From: Branchipolynoe longqiensis
Taxonomy: Eukaryota; Annelida; Polychaeta; Phyllodocida; Polynoidae
Assembly (NCBI GenBank): GCA_030323885.1
Contig: CM059193.1
Location: forward strand, 77,341,447 to 77,405,446
DNA: 64,000 nt
Direction of reading: 5' to 3'
Positions 23,530 to 30,998 of this stretch are shown piece by piece. The position numbers and the translations under genes are program-made. The notes beneath the pieces are model-generated. The model had not been told where the DNA came from. It ran no database searches and was given only the letters and a program-made list of their open reading frames with translations. Within the stretch, counting starts at the first letter, position 1. Every line of letters begins with the position of its first letter.

Positions 23530-26500
23530 GTGTGTAGGCTTCACTAGGGTGCTTCATCATGGAGCCTAGATAGTCTAATGGTTAGGTCACTAACCCCGAA
23601 ACGGCAAGAAGTATGGGTTCAAATGCGTCTCTCGGTGCAATATTTCCCATTTGCATTACCACCACGACTGACAATATTTATCTAATTATATATGCAGAAA
23701 CTCAAAACCATCGGATTATGCAATTGATTGTGTTTATAGAACATTAAATGTTATCGGTATTAAAACTAGCAATTCACCTTCACTTGTTCCTCCTTCGTGA
23801 CGTCACATGGTACAAAGAATGCCTCCCCAGGGTCGCCATTCTTGTTTATTTCTTCTTCCAGCATTTTCCCCTTCTCAACTTTGACCATTCAAGTAGAACA
23901 GTATGTTTAGAACATTAAAGCTGCATGGTCCGATGAAATATCAAATTTTCAAAACCAAATCAATTATCTAGATTTGATTTTACATATCTAACTAAGATAC
24001 CGATACACTTATTAAGCATTTGTTTCTGCGTAGAAGGCAATACTGAGTCAATTTAACAGAACCTGTTACTGCAACCATGTGCCCCAACATCCTATTCGAT
24101 CACATTTTCCTGATGCACAGTAAACTGGTCGTTGTGCTATCTCAGTTATGACGATCGTTAACGCTAGGTAGGGACAAGTATAAATTTTGACGTCATTTTG
24201 ACTCGGCCGGGTTTCCAACCCATGACCTTCCACATGGAACCTGAGAGCTTTCTGTGATTGCCATCTTTTTTTCTCTTTTTTTTTGCATTCTCTAGCAATT
24301 TTCCAACTATTCACCAAAATAGATCAAACACTACGTATTGAAACCACCACCGCCACAAATAATTCCTATTTGAATCAGTTTTTGCTCGGATTTAGGCCTA
24401 AGCGTAGTTATCATTCATCCCTACTCTGGGTAGGGGTTAGATACAAGATTCACCCCGTACTGCTGTAGTAGGGGTGCAAACCAACCCTATGTAAAAGCTG
24501 TCGAAAAAACGGGTCAATGAATTGAGAGCCTAATTTCACAATGTAAGAAGCAACAATTATTCTTTACATCTGTCTTATTATTAGCCAGCTACTTTTGAGT
24601 TGAAAAATATAATATAATATCTAGTTTAATAAGATTTAAAAGTGAAATCGACGGCGTTCTACGGACGCCATCTTGTCTTTTTGCATTCTCTCCCATTTCA
24701 CCAACTCTGTGCCTATATAAATATCCATTTGATACTGGAGGCAGACATTCTACTCCCTGGTCCATACTAAAGCTATTTTCGCCCGTATTTAGACTACGTT
24801 GTCGTTCACCCGTGTACTACAAGTACCGGGTGAATCTTTTATCCAGGTAGGGGTAAGCTTCTTTTTAAATTTAAGATGCTACTCGATTTGTACATACCGT
24901 CAATGTCACAGAATACTGCCTTCGCCCCACTTCTCACTGCAAATGGAATATGGTGAACATGATGTATAATGTGTGCGATATATTTATGATATGTGCATAG
25001 ACTATGTATACGGGGCGGGTACTGCTACCATTAGGCCAGCTAGGTAGCCACAGGGCCCGTATGGATGACGCGAGGGTAGCGCTCTACCTCTCGGGGTAGT
25101 GGGGATTTCCGGGGTAGCGGCGAAAAGTTGCTATGCATGTGTCCGGGGTAATGCTACCCCGGAGGGGTAAAAGTCGGGTAAGCTACCCCTACCCAGTAGC
25201 AGGTATAAGGCCAGGGGTAGGGACCGACTCGGGCCAAATCTATTGAATGCGATCATATTTAAGAGAATTACATACGCAATAAGTGAAATTTGATCAATTT
25301 AACCCTAAATTCGAACCGTTATTAAGGCTACCGCCGCATTGGCAGCGATATTAATAGTGTCGAATCGACGAATGTAAAGTAAACAAATCGCCGCCGCCGC
25401 CTCGACGTCGCGTTCCATATACCCCTGTCAGACTACGACGTTTCTCTCCAACGCGCGGCGACGTGTGTCCTTTTTTGGCGAAACGTCTCTGTCTGTGTCT
25501 CTGTGTCTCTGTCTGTGTCTCTGTGTCTCTCTCTGTGTCTCTGTGTCTGTCTCTGTATGTGTCTCTGTCTGTGTGTCTGTCTGTGTCTGTGTCTGTGTCT
25601 CTGTCTCTGTCTCTGCCTGTGTCTGTGTCTCTGTCTGTGTCTGTGTGTCTGTCTCTGTCTGTGTCTCTGTCTGTGTCTGTGTCTCTGTCTGTGTGTCTGT
25701 GTCTCTGTCTGTGTCTCTGTGTCTGTGTCTCTGTGTCTCTGTGTCTGTCTCTGTATGTGTCTCTCTGTCTGTGTCTGTGTCTCTGTCTGTGTATCTGTGT
25801 CTCTGTCTGTGTCTCTGTCTGTGTCTCTCTCTGTGTCTCTGTGTCTGTCTCTGTATGTGTCTCTGTCTGTGTCTCTGTCTGTGTCTCTGTGTCTGTGTCT
25901 CTCGCTGTGTCACTGTGTCTGTCTCTGTATGTGTCTCTGTCTGTGTCTCTGTGTCTCTCTCTGTGTCTCTGTGTCTGTCTCTGTATGTGTCTCTGTCTGT
26001 GTCTCACTGTCTGTGTCTCTGTGTCTGTGTCTCTGTGTCTGTCTCTGTATGTGTATATGTCTGTGTCTCTGTCCGTGTCTCTGTCTGTGTCTCTGTCTGT
26101 GTCTCTGTTTGTGTCTCTGTCTGTGTCTCTGTGTATGTGTCTCTCTCTGTGTCTGTGTGTCTGTGTGTGTCTCTGTGTATGTGTGTGTGTATTTGTGTCT
26201 CTGTGTGTGTCTCTGTGTATGTGTGCATGTCTCTGTGTATCTGTGTGTGTCTATGTGTCTCTGTGTGTGTCTGTGTGTGTGTCTCTGTGTCTCAGAGAGA
26301 GAGAGACAGAGGCACAGACACAGACAGACAGAGACAGAGACAGAGACAGAGACAGAGACACAGACAGAGACACAGACAGAGAGACACAGACAGAGACACA
26401 TACAGAGACAGACACAGAGACACAGAGAGAGACACAGACAGAGACACAGACAGAGACACAGATACACAGACAGAGACACAGAGACACAGACACAGACACA

Positions 26501-29500
26501 GACACAGACAGAGAGACACAGACAGAGACACATACAGAGACACAGACAGAGACACAGACACAGAGACACAGACAGAGACACATACAGAGATACAGACACA
26601 GACACGGAGACACAGACAGAGACACAGACACAGAGACACAGACAGAGACACATACAGAGACAGACACAGACACAGACAGAGACACATACAGAGACATACA
26701 CACAGAGACACAGACAGAGACAGAGACACAGACACAGAGACACATACAGAGACAGACACAGAGACACAGACAGAGACACACACAGAGACAGACACAGAGA
26801 CAGAGACACAGACAGAGACACAGACACAGAGACACATACAGAGACAGACACAGAGACACAGACAGAGACACAGACAGAGACACAGAGACACAGACAGAGA
26901 CACATACAGAGATACAGACACAGACACGGAGACACAGACAGAGACACAGACAGAGACAGAGACACAGAGACACAGACAGAGACACAGACAGAGACACAGA
27001 CAGAGAGACAGACACAGAGGCAGAGACAGAGACACAGACACAGAGACACAGACAGAGACACAGACTCGACGCTTTAATTTTATTTTCAACGCTGACAGGT
27101 CGCCGGTGAGAAACGTCGTAGTGTGACGGGCCATTACTGGCGGCGGCGGTTTGTTTACTGTACATTCGTCGATTCGAAAATATAACTATTAATATCGCCG
27201 CCAATGCGGCGGTAGCGTTAATAACACTTCGAATTTAGGGTTAAATTGATAAAATGTCACTTATTGGGTATGTAATTCTGTTAAATATGAACGCATTTAA
27301 TATTTTTGAGCCTAATATATGTCTACAAACGCAGAGGGATTTCCCAAATCTATAAATAACTACAAGGGTAGCTACCTCCGCGCCGATTTGGCTCCATGCA
27401 TAGCCCGTGACCCATTTCCTACCCTCGGCCATAGCTACCCCGAACTCGGTCCTTACCCCCGGGGGCGATAACTTACTCTTCATGCATACGGCCCGTAAAT
27501 CTCAGAGGGGAGCGCAGTACTGACTTTTGAGGGGTCACAGTTGTATGCAAATTAGTTTGGAGTTGTTGTGATGGGGTGTGTTTTGGGAGTGGTTTTTGTG
27601 GGATTTGGGGGGGGGGGGGGTTAGGGGGTGAGGGGGTGTAAGTAGCTGGTCTAGGACGCCTAGGGCGGAAAATAGTCTGGCACCAGTCATATACACTGTA
27701 TGCACAATCCCTTAGAAAAAAGCTACCATCTGAACACTTGATACACTATACCATCTCTGATATTTCAAGTGACAACATTGGGGTAGATTTGTTTGATTTA
27801 AATGGTAAGCATTACTTGATAACAGTTGACTCGTATTAGAACCTTAGAACCTGGTTACGCGGGGGGTGGGGGTGGGGGTGGGGGGTGGGAGGGAGGCACG
27901 GGGGGGATGTTAGGTTATTCACCTGGGCCCGTATGCATGGACAATTAGTTATCGCCGCCAGTGGTAAGGACCGAGTTCGGGGTAGCTATCGCCGGGGGTA
28001 AGAAATGGGTCACGGGCTATGCATGGAGCCAAATCGGTGAGGAGATAGCTATACTTGTGGTTATTTATAGATTTGGGAAATCCCTCTGCGTTAATAGGCT
28101 CAAATATATTAAATGCGATCATATTTAACAGAATTACATACCCAATCAGTGAAATTTTATCAATTTAACCCTAAATTCGAAGCGTTATTAAGGCTACCGC
28201 AGCATTGGCGGCGATATTAATAGTTATATTTTCGAATCGACGAACGTACAGTAAACAAACCGCCGCCGTCGCCAGTAATGGCCCTGTCACACTACAACGT
28301 TTCTCACCGGTGACCCGTCAGCGTTGAAAATAAAATTAAAGCGTCGAGTCTGTGTATCTGTCTGTGTGTCTCTGTCTCTGTCTGTGTCTCTGTGTCTGTC
28401 TCTGTATGTGTATCTCTATGTGTCTTTGTCCGTGTCTCTGTCTGTGTGTCTCTGTCTGTGTGTCTGTCTGTGTCTCTGTCTGTGTCTGTGTCTCCGTGTC
28501 TCTGTCTCTGTGTCTGTCTCTGTATGTGTATATGTCTGTGTCTCTGTCTGTGTCTCTGTATGTGTGTCTGTGTCTGTGTCTGTGTCTCTGTGTCTGTCTC
28601 TGTATGTGTATCTGTTTGTGTCTCTGTCCGTGTCTCTGTCTGTGTCTCTGTCTGTGTCTCCGTCTGCCTGTGTATGTGCCTCTGTCTCTCTCTGAGACAC
28701 AGAGACACACACACAGACACACACAGAGACACACACACACAGATACAGAGACATGCACACATACACAGAGACACACACACAGACACAAATACTCACACAT
28801 AGACAGAGACACACACACAGACACAGACAGACAGAGACACAGCGACACACACACAGACACAGAGACACACACAGACAAAGAGACACAGAGAAACACACAG
28901 AGACACATACATAGACACAGACACACAGAGACACAGACACAGAGACACAGACAGAGACACATACATAGACAGACACAGAGACACAGACAGAGACACAGAC
29001 AGAGACACATACAGAGACAGACACAGAGACACAGAGAGAGACACAACCATGGAGACACAGAGACACAGACAGAGAGACACAGATGAGACACATACAGAGA
29101 CAGACACAGAGACAGAGACACAGACACGGAGATACAGACAGATAGACAGACAGAGACACAGACACAGAGACACACACAGAGACACATACAGAGACAAACA
29201 CAGAGACAAAGAGAGAGACACAGACACAGAGACACAGACAGAGACACACACAGACACAGACAGAGAGACACAGACAGAGACACATACAGAGACAGAGACA
29301 CAGAGAGAGACACAGAGACACAGACACAGAGACACATACACAGACACAGAGACACAGACAGAGACAGAGACACAGACACAGATACAGAGACACAGACAGA
29401 GACACATACAGAGACAGACACACAGACAGAGACACAGACACAGACAGAGAGACACAGACAGAGACACCTACAGAGACAGACACAGAGACACAGCCAGAGA

Positions 29501-30956
29501 CACAGACACGGAGACACACACAGAGACACATACAGAGACAGACACAGAGACAGACAGAGACACAGACAGAGACGTTTCGCCAAAGAAGGACACACGTCAC
29601 CGCCCGTTGGAGAGAAACGTCGTAGTGTGACAGGGGTATATGGAACGCAACGTCAAGGCTGCGGCAGCGATTTGTTTACTTTACATTCGTCGATTCGACA
29701 CTATTAATATCGCCGCCAATGCGGTGGTAGCCTTAATAACGGTTCAAATTTAGGGTTAAATTGATAAAATTTCACTTATTGCGTATGTAATTCTGTTAAA
29801 TATGATTATGATCGCATTCAATAGATTTGGCCTGAGTCGGTCCCTACCCCCAGCCTTATACCTGCTACTGGGTAGGGGTAGCTTACCCGACTTTTACCCC
29901 CCCGGGATATCCTTACCCCGGTCACATGCATAGCAACTTTTTGCCCATACCCCGGAACTCCCCACTACCCCGAGAGGTAGGGCGCTACCCCCGCGTCATG
30001 CATACGGGCCCAGGTAATATAAATGCGGTCTCGGATTTGAATCCAATATACGCATTCCATCTAGCTATTGAAGTAAGGTAAGAGTGCATCAATTTCTCTT
30101 GTCAAAGCATTGGCGACTCTATGAAAAAGAAGTATGCAGGTTTGGATGATTGTATGTATAGGACATATATATATATTACATATATATATGTGTGTATATA
30201 TATATATATATATGTGTGTGTAAATAAAGCAACCTATTGTAAAATATTCCGATAATGATGCATTGGTGGGGGAATGCAACTGTTCTATTTATGAAAAAGG
30301 TATATAGGGCCAGGTGCATAGTGTGTTTATGTAGTTGCTGGTGGTACTTGACTCATTGGTAGATAGACATTGTGGTGCTAGTAAGAGAGTGTGTAAGGGG
30401 CACTTAGAGCTCTACTCACTACCCCCTCCCCGTTCTGCTAGTCATGGATCACCACACACTCAGCTCAGGGCAGGTGGTGACCAAGGGAGCCATGCCGCTT
30501 GGTGGTGGTGGACAGATCACTGTGACCATGGGGACCGGAAATGCTTGAATGGGAGAATGTGCTCGGGATTATTAGGATAGGGCAAGGACTGGTTGGCTCA
30601 GGCTCAGGGTTAGGATAATGTGACTGAGGGGGGTATCAGGTCATGGTGCTGGTGGCCTGGTTTCCCAGTGGGGTAGCACTATAAAGTCGCCATGAGTGCG
30701 CACTGTCACAAGTCGGTACCCGGCCTGATATGACCTTAGATGTTGCCAGGATGTAAAACAACAACAAACAAATAAATCAAAAGCAAATGGCTGCTAAACC
30801 ATCTAATCCACAACTGAATAATGGCTAATGCTTTACTCTTTAATACTTACCAAACACCTGAACGCAGCCCTCTCCGATGCCTTTGGATCCGCCCGTCACT
30901 ATGACAACCTTATCCTTGAACCGCAGTCCAGGAGTGCGAGGCTCGGCTTCCGTCAT
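8202..30956 (-). CDS. HSD17B14: HSD17B14-like short-chain dehydrogenase (9 exons)
   Basis: Minus-strand spliced gene: 30956-30851, 24936-24898, 23878-23778, 23018-22952, 20028-19937, 17633-17529, 14373-14306, 9771-9675, 8363-8202. The total is 837 nt (278 residues and stop); all introns are GT-AG and all phases agree. The protein is a classical [11 protein letters not shown] cofactor loop at residues 21-28, Asp46 at the end of the second strand (favours NAD+), NNAG at 100-103, and the catalytic set Asn126, Ser153, Tyr166, Lys170 (YVSTK). PGNIWTPLW-type and GGAELGYG blocks near the C-terminus are characteristic of 17-beta-hydroxysteroid dehydrogenase 14. Known members are soluble tetramers that oxidise C17 hydroxysteroids and L-fucose with NAD+; the substrate here is not shown by sequence. 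The length fits the family (about 270). Introns hold many transposons, but no exon is broken. Confidence 0.93.
8364..9437. other. Intron 8 unique sequence
   Basis: Plus-strand open stretches at 8467-8739 and 8926-9129 (the latter hydrophobic) have no recognisable family and lie inside the intron. I treat them as chance frames. A (TA)n tract lies at 9283-9312. Confidence 0.5.
9438..9638 (+). mobile_element. Solo LTR of Gypsy family 2 with 5-bp TSD
   Basis: The LTR 9443-9633 (191 bp, TGTGATATA...TTTCACA) is flanked on both sides by GTCAG (9438-9442 and 9634-9638), the 5-bp target duplication expected for Gypsy elements. No internal region is present, so it arose by LTR-LTR recombination. It lies only about 40 nt from the donor site of exon 8, in the opposite orientation to the gene. 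Confidence 0.93.
9675..9771 (-). CDS. HSD17B14: HSD17B14-like exon 8
   Basis: 97 nt. Acceptor TTCAATTTGTGACAG, donor CAG|GTAATT. It encodes the [11 protein letters not shown] segment and the variable substrate-loop region up to GAENQ. A nearer CCTAG could be mistaken for the acceptor, but using it would remove the conserved S-P dipeptide and change the frame. Confidence 0.92.
9832..9915. repeat. (TA)n-rich microsatellite
   Basis: Interrupted AT dinucleotide repeats within intron 7. Confidence 0.9.
9916..10824. other. Intron 7 sequence with two strong hairpins
   Basis: There is no supported gene. CGTTGCTTGG...CCAAGCAACG at about 10694-10720 and AGCAATTTGCGCG...CGCGCAAATTGCT at about 10756-10796 are near-perfect hairpins inside a CpG-rich patch. 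They may belong to an unrecognised element. Confidence 0.5.
10825..10975. repeat. Compound (TATA/TATC) microsatellite
   Basis: About 150 bp of short TATA repeats broken by TGCGAA and CTTTA. A TATATATTATATATGCGAA-like unit appears twice. Confidence 0.85.
11281..11375 (+). mobile_element. tRNA-like sequence (SINE head or tRNA-Arg pseudogene)
   Basis: Box A TGGCGGAGTGGTTAG and a perfect box B GGTTCGATTCC are present. An anticodon arm can form (TCAGA/TCTGA stem) with loop CTCCTAA, giving anticodon CCT (Arg). The acceptor ends do not pair, and extra bases (CTTTTTTCTAGG) disrupt the D-arm side, so it is not a normal tRNA gene. Confidence 0.5.
11437..12049 (-). pseudogene. Degraded ORF fragment, probably retroelement-derived
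   Basis: A minus-strand frame 12049-11747 codes a charged, glutamine-rich stretch ([26 protein letters not shown]). After a stop it continues with another open piece at 11628-11437. The composition resembles ORF1 or gag-like proteins, but no zinc knuckle or known domain is visible. Confidence 0.35.
12340..12700 (-). mobile_element. tRNA-derived SINE, full-length copy
   Basis: On the minus strand: tRNA-like head with box A TGGCCGAATGAGTTAG and box B GGGTTCGAACC (about 12688-12605), then a body of about 270 bp ending in a TAAAACAAGAACAAAC tail near 12345. Body blocks include GGACAGTGCAAGGACTGG, CCAGTGGGACAGCACTATAA and GCACTGTCACAAGTCGG. It is the best copy of the family, which recurs at 3120, 4484, 12928, 18135, 19240, 24090, 30555, 43410 and 62735. 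Confidence 0.88.
12928..13160 (+). mobile_element. SINE copy, body only
   Basis: Plus-strand copy of the same SINE: GAGTCAAACCAATGACTTA, CGGCATTAATAGG, TCAGGAAAATGTGACTGAG, GGATCATGGTGCC. The tRNA head is missing. Confidence 0.75.
13286..14129. mobile_element. hAT-like element with three 206-bp internal repeats
   Basis: Ends CAGAGAGCG...CGCTCTCTG (13293-14122) with TIRs that stay similar for about 35 bp and more loosely to about 95 bp, flanked by ATTTCAC on both sides (13286-13292, 14123-14129; an 8-bp reading ATTTCACC is also possible). CAG...CTG ends and 7-8 bp duplications fit hAT. The interior is three head-to-tail units of 205-206 bp starting at 13388, 13594 and 13799. There is no transposase. 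Confidence 0.85.
14306..14373 (-). CDS. HSD17B14: HSD17B14-like exon 7
   Basis: 68 nt; acceptor GGTTTTACAG, donor AACAC|GTAAGG. It starts in phase 0 with [15 protein letters not shown], the helix following the catalytic lysine, and ends within the VRVNT segment. Confidence 0.93.
15461..15877 (+). mobile_element. Mutator-type MITE, copy 1, 9-bp TSD
   Basis: Element 15470-15868: starts TAGATACAAGATTCACCC, ends GGGTGAATCCTTTATCTA, giving imperfect TIRs of about 27 bp. GGAATGGCT flanks it on both sides (15461-15469, 15869-15877). Copies 2 and 3 (24438, 61051) have the same ends and their own 9-bp duplications. Confidence 0.93.
16169..16248. repeat. (AT)n/(AC)n microsatellite
   Basis: AT-rich dinucleotide tract broken by a short TGCAATAAGTAAATATACAC section. 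Confidence 0.85.
16249..16485. mobile_element. MITE with 43-bp TIRs (family GCGTTTAC), copy 1
   Basis: GAAGAGTTCACGCGCAAAAC at the left and the reverse complement of GTTTTGTGTCTGAACACTTC at the right, with AACGCCAATCCAAAAATG next to them, form TIRs of about 43 bp. A second copy lies at 42880-43115. Both are inserted in ATATAT sequence. There is no ORF. Confidence 0.85.
16721..17154. other. Intron 6 unique sequence
   Basis: No gene or known repeat was recognised. Confidence 0.5.
17155..17310. repeat. ~150-bp imperfect palindrome
   Basis: AGTGAAGTACATTGGTCTTG...GACCTGAC at the left pairs with GTCGGGTATACAAGACCAATTTCCTTCACT at the right. The inner GAGTGAAGAAATTC also pairs with GAATTTCTTCTCTTG. 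It is a hairpin-forming MITE-like sequence. Confidence 0.75.
17529..17633 (-). CDS. HSD17B14: HSD17B14-like exon 6 (catalytic)
   Basis: 105 nt, phase 0 at both ends. Acceptor ATCATTACAG, donor ACCAAG|GTATGT. It encodes [11 protein letters not shown], then the catalytic serine (NNASLVG) and the YVSTK motif with catalytic Tyr166 and Lys170. Confidence 0.94.
17733..18068 (+). mobile_element. RNase H-type LINE, 3' end with (AATC)n tail
   Basis: 5'-truncated copy carrying only the last codons ([16 protein letters not shown], then AAGLYHLI), the 3' UTR and a tail of four to five AATC units. It closely matches the left part of the larger copy at 48552-49611 on the other strand. The two copies define a LINE family with a C-terminal RNase H domain. 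Confidence 0.88.
18135..18198 (-). mobile_element. SINE fragment
   Basis: TATGTCCCAGCAATATCTAA and ATCAGGATGGGTACTGACTTG match the 3' part of the SINE. The family resumes, diverged, at about 18822-18885, so the intervening 620 bp appears to be an insertion. Confidence 0.55.
18199..18821 (+). mobile_element. Possible solo LTR with TATA box and poly(A) signal
   Basis: A CpG-rich segment inside a SINE. It begins TGTTGTGATTGG and ends near CGCATCACA. It has a TATA-like CCCTTATAAGG at about 18428, an initiator-like TCAGGCAC about 25 bp on, and AATAAA at about 18767. This is the order of signals in an LTR. No target duplication or second LTR was found. The 194-codon plus frame inside has no recognisable domain and biased composition. 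Confidence 0.4.
18822..19420. mobile_element. Diverged SINE pieces
   Basis: 18822-18885 (CTCACTGGGACACTGG, ACACTGACCTGATAC) and 19240-19420 (CCTATCACTGCC, GGTATCAATTTTGACTCGG) resemble SINE body parts. The sequence between them is unremarkable. Confidence 0.45.
19937..20028 (-). CDS. HSD17B14: HSD17B14-like exon 5
   Basis: 92 nt; acceptor TTTCTCCAACATTAG, donor AGTAAG|GTAAGG. It encodes the [14 protein letters not shown] loop and the [13 protein letters not shown] helix, including Asn126, the SDR active-site asparagine. Confidence 0.93.
20029..21515. other. Intron 4, first part, no gene seen
   Basis: AT-rich. Plus frames at 20023-20289 and 20427-20630 have no recognisable domain. Around 21085-21300 there is a GC-richer patch followed by poly-A, poly-T and poly-C runs. 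Confidence 0.5.
21522..22655. mobile_element. Foldback element with palindromic minisatellite core
   Basis: The arms 21522-21616 and 22565-22655 are inverted copies (ATAATGGGGA, CTTTCA, TCTCTCG, TTGGATAGAAG in reverse). Inside them, 21636-21780 consists of GTGTGGTGGGGGTGTAGG-type units and 21827-22555 of the complementary CCACACACCTACACCCCCA-type units. About 46 bp of non-repeat sequence separates them. A pure (CA)n lies at 22516-22555. No ORF is meaningful here. Confidence 0.8.
22656..22951. other. Intron 4 remainder
   Basis: No gene or repeat was recognised. Confidence 0.5.
22952..23018 (-). CDS. HSD17B14: HSD17B14-like exon 4
   Basis: 67 nt; acceptor TTTTTCTTATAG, donor GGTATAC|GTAAGT. 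It encodes [14 protein letters not shown] and the NNAG motif. An upstream GCAG|GTATAC could also be a donor, but only the downstream one gives the NNAGIHPPP join expected for the family. Confidence 0.93.
23095..23352. repeat. (AT)n tracts with a duplicated 40-bp unit
   Basis: The unit ATGATGTATAACGAACTATG (about 40 bp) occurs at about 23116 and 23184, separated by AT repeats. A further AT run is at 23322-23351. Confidence 0.8.
23448..23525. repeat. (AT)n microsatellite, ~78 bp
   Basis: Almost pure AT, ending in GCGCGTGTGTG. Confidence 0.95.
23565..23650 (+). mobile_element. tRNA-like SINE head
   Basis: Box A-like TAGTCTAATGGTTAGG and box B-like GGGTTCAAATGC, 33 bp apart. It could be a tRNA pseudogene; the arms do not pair well. 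Confidence 0.45.
23778..23878 (-). CDS. HSD17B14: HSD17B14-like exon 3
   Basis: 101 nt; acceptor GAATGGTCAAAG, donor GTGAAG|GTGAAT. It encodes [16 protein letters not shown] and the [14 protein letters not shown] strand, whose CDVT motif stabilises the central sheet of SDR enzymes. The acceptor pyrimidine tract is weak, but phase and homology support it. Confidence 0.9.
23917..24075 (+). repeat. AGCTGCATGGTCCGATGA repeat, good copy
   Basis: About 160 bp, nearly identical to 32528-32690 (TTTCTGCGTAGAAGGCAATA block, ending CCTGTTACTGCA). Confidence 0.85.
24090..24235 (-). mobile_element. SINE fragment
   Basis: AGTATAAATTTTGACG, TTGACTCGGCCGGG and ACCCATGACC match the SINE body and box B region on the minus strand. 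Confidence 0.6.
24429..24854 (+). mobile_element. Mutator-type MITE, copy 2, 9-bp TSD
   Basis: Element 24438-24845, about 90% like copy 1 by eye, flanked by GGTAGGGGT on both sides (24429-24437 and 24846-24854). It lies 44 bp from the donor side of exon 2. Confidence 0.93.
24898..24936 (-). CDS. HSD17B14: HSD17B14-like exon 2 (39 nt)
   Basis: Acceptor TTCCATTTGCAG, donor GACG|GTATGT. This small exon encodes [13 protein letters not shown], including Asp46 that sets NAD+ preference. Phases (2 nt, 12 codons, 1 nt) match both neighbours. Confidence 0.93.
25053..27494. mobile_element. Foldback element with (TCTG)n/(CAGA)n core, unit 1
   Basis: The outer arm 25053-25485 begins GGGCCCGTATG; the inner arm 27066-27494 ends CATACGGCCC. 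Between them, about 805 bp of TCTG/TCTC-type repeat turns at about 26293 into about 770 bp of CAGA/GAGA-type repeat, so the core can fold on itself. The outer arm matches the right arm of unit 2 and the inner arm matches its left arm more closely than they match each other. There is no transposase. Very long frames in all six readings are artefacts of the tetranucleotide repeat. Confidence 0.85.
25486..27065. repeat. Palindromic TCTG/CAGA microsatellite core, unit 1
   Basis: Interrupted tetranucleotide repeat with strand switch near 26293 (GTCTCTGTGTCTCAGAGAGA). TATG and CATA interruptions mark longer repeat units of about 30 bp on both sides. Confidence 0.95.
27495..27924. other. Spacer of the large palindrome with G-runs and integrase scrap
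   Basis: Contains G-rich runs at about 27608-27640 and 27855-27895. At about 27690-27837 there is a plus-strand in-frame piece of a Gypsy-type integrase (IGVDLFDL and [10 protein letters not shown]), comparable to the integrases at 39.7 and 47.4 kb. The rest is unrecognised. Confidence 0.6.
27925..30011. mobile_element. Foldback element with (TCTG)n/(CAGA)n core, unit 2
   Basis: Left arm 27925-28347 begins GGGCCCGTATGCATGG and is the inverted copy of 27066-27494. Right arm 29571-30011 is the inverted copy of 25053-25485, including the GACGTTTCGCCAAA next to the repeat. The core switches strand near 28694, with 345 bp on the left and 877 bp on the right. Units 1 and 2 together form one inverted duplication. 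Confidence 0.85.
28348..29570. repeat. Palindromic TCTG/CAGA microsatellite core, unit 2
   Basis: Same composition as unit 1; the left half appears contracted. Long frames here (up to about 419 codons) are repeat artefacts. Confidence 0.95.
30163..30213. repeat. (AT)n/(GT)n microsatellite
   Basis: AT repeats interrupted by GTGTG. Confidence 0.9.
30555..30785 (+). mobile_element. SINE, plus-strand copy with AACAACAAACAAA tail
   Basis: GGGATTATTAGG, GGTATCAGGTCATGGTGC, AGTCGCCATGAGTGCGCACT and AGATGTTGCCAGGATG are followed by the A-rich tail. It lacks the tRNA head. It lies just downstream of exon 1, in intron 1. Confidence 0.85.
30851..30956 (-). CDS. HSD17B14: HSD17B14-like exon 1 (start codon)
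   Basis: ATG at 30956-30954, donor GTGTTTG|GTAAGT. It encodes a short variable N-terminus, then [18 protein letters not shown], the first strand and dinucleotide-binding loop. This ATG is chosen because the fold begins directly after it at the usual distance (about 15 residues). An upstream in-frame ATG lies inside the adjoining LINE. Only about 42 bp of unique 5' sequence precede the LINE at 30999. Confidence 0.93.
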
Positions 30957-30998
30957 GTCTCTAGTCGAGATGTTCTTCTGATGGCGTGGACTGCTTGT

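Noticed and set aside
25351..27204. Very long overlapping open frames in all six readings (up to about 553 codons)
   Set aside because: They are translations of a TCTG/CAGA tetranucleotide repeat (Ser-Val-Cys-Leu or Arg-Gln-Thr-Asp runs). A repeat with few stop words stays open in every frame; there is no domain or codon signature.
28304..29630. Long frames of the same type in the second unit
   Set aside because: Same microsatellite artefact.
30828..30998. Apparent N-terminus of the LINE frame at 30828-31670
   Set aside because: This part is the antisense of exon 1 of the HSD17B14-like gene; LINE homology starts only at about 30999.
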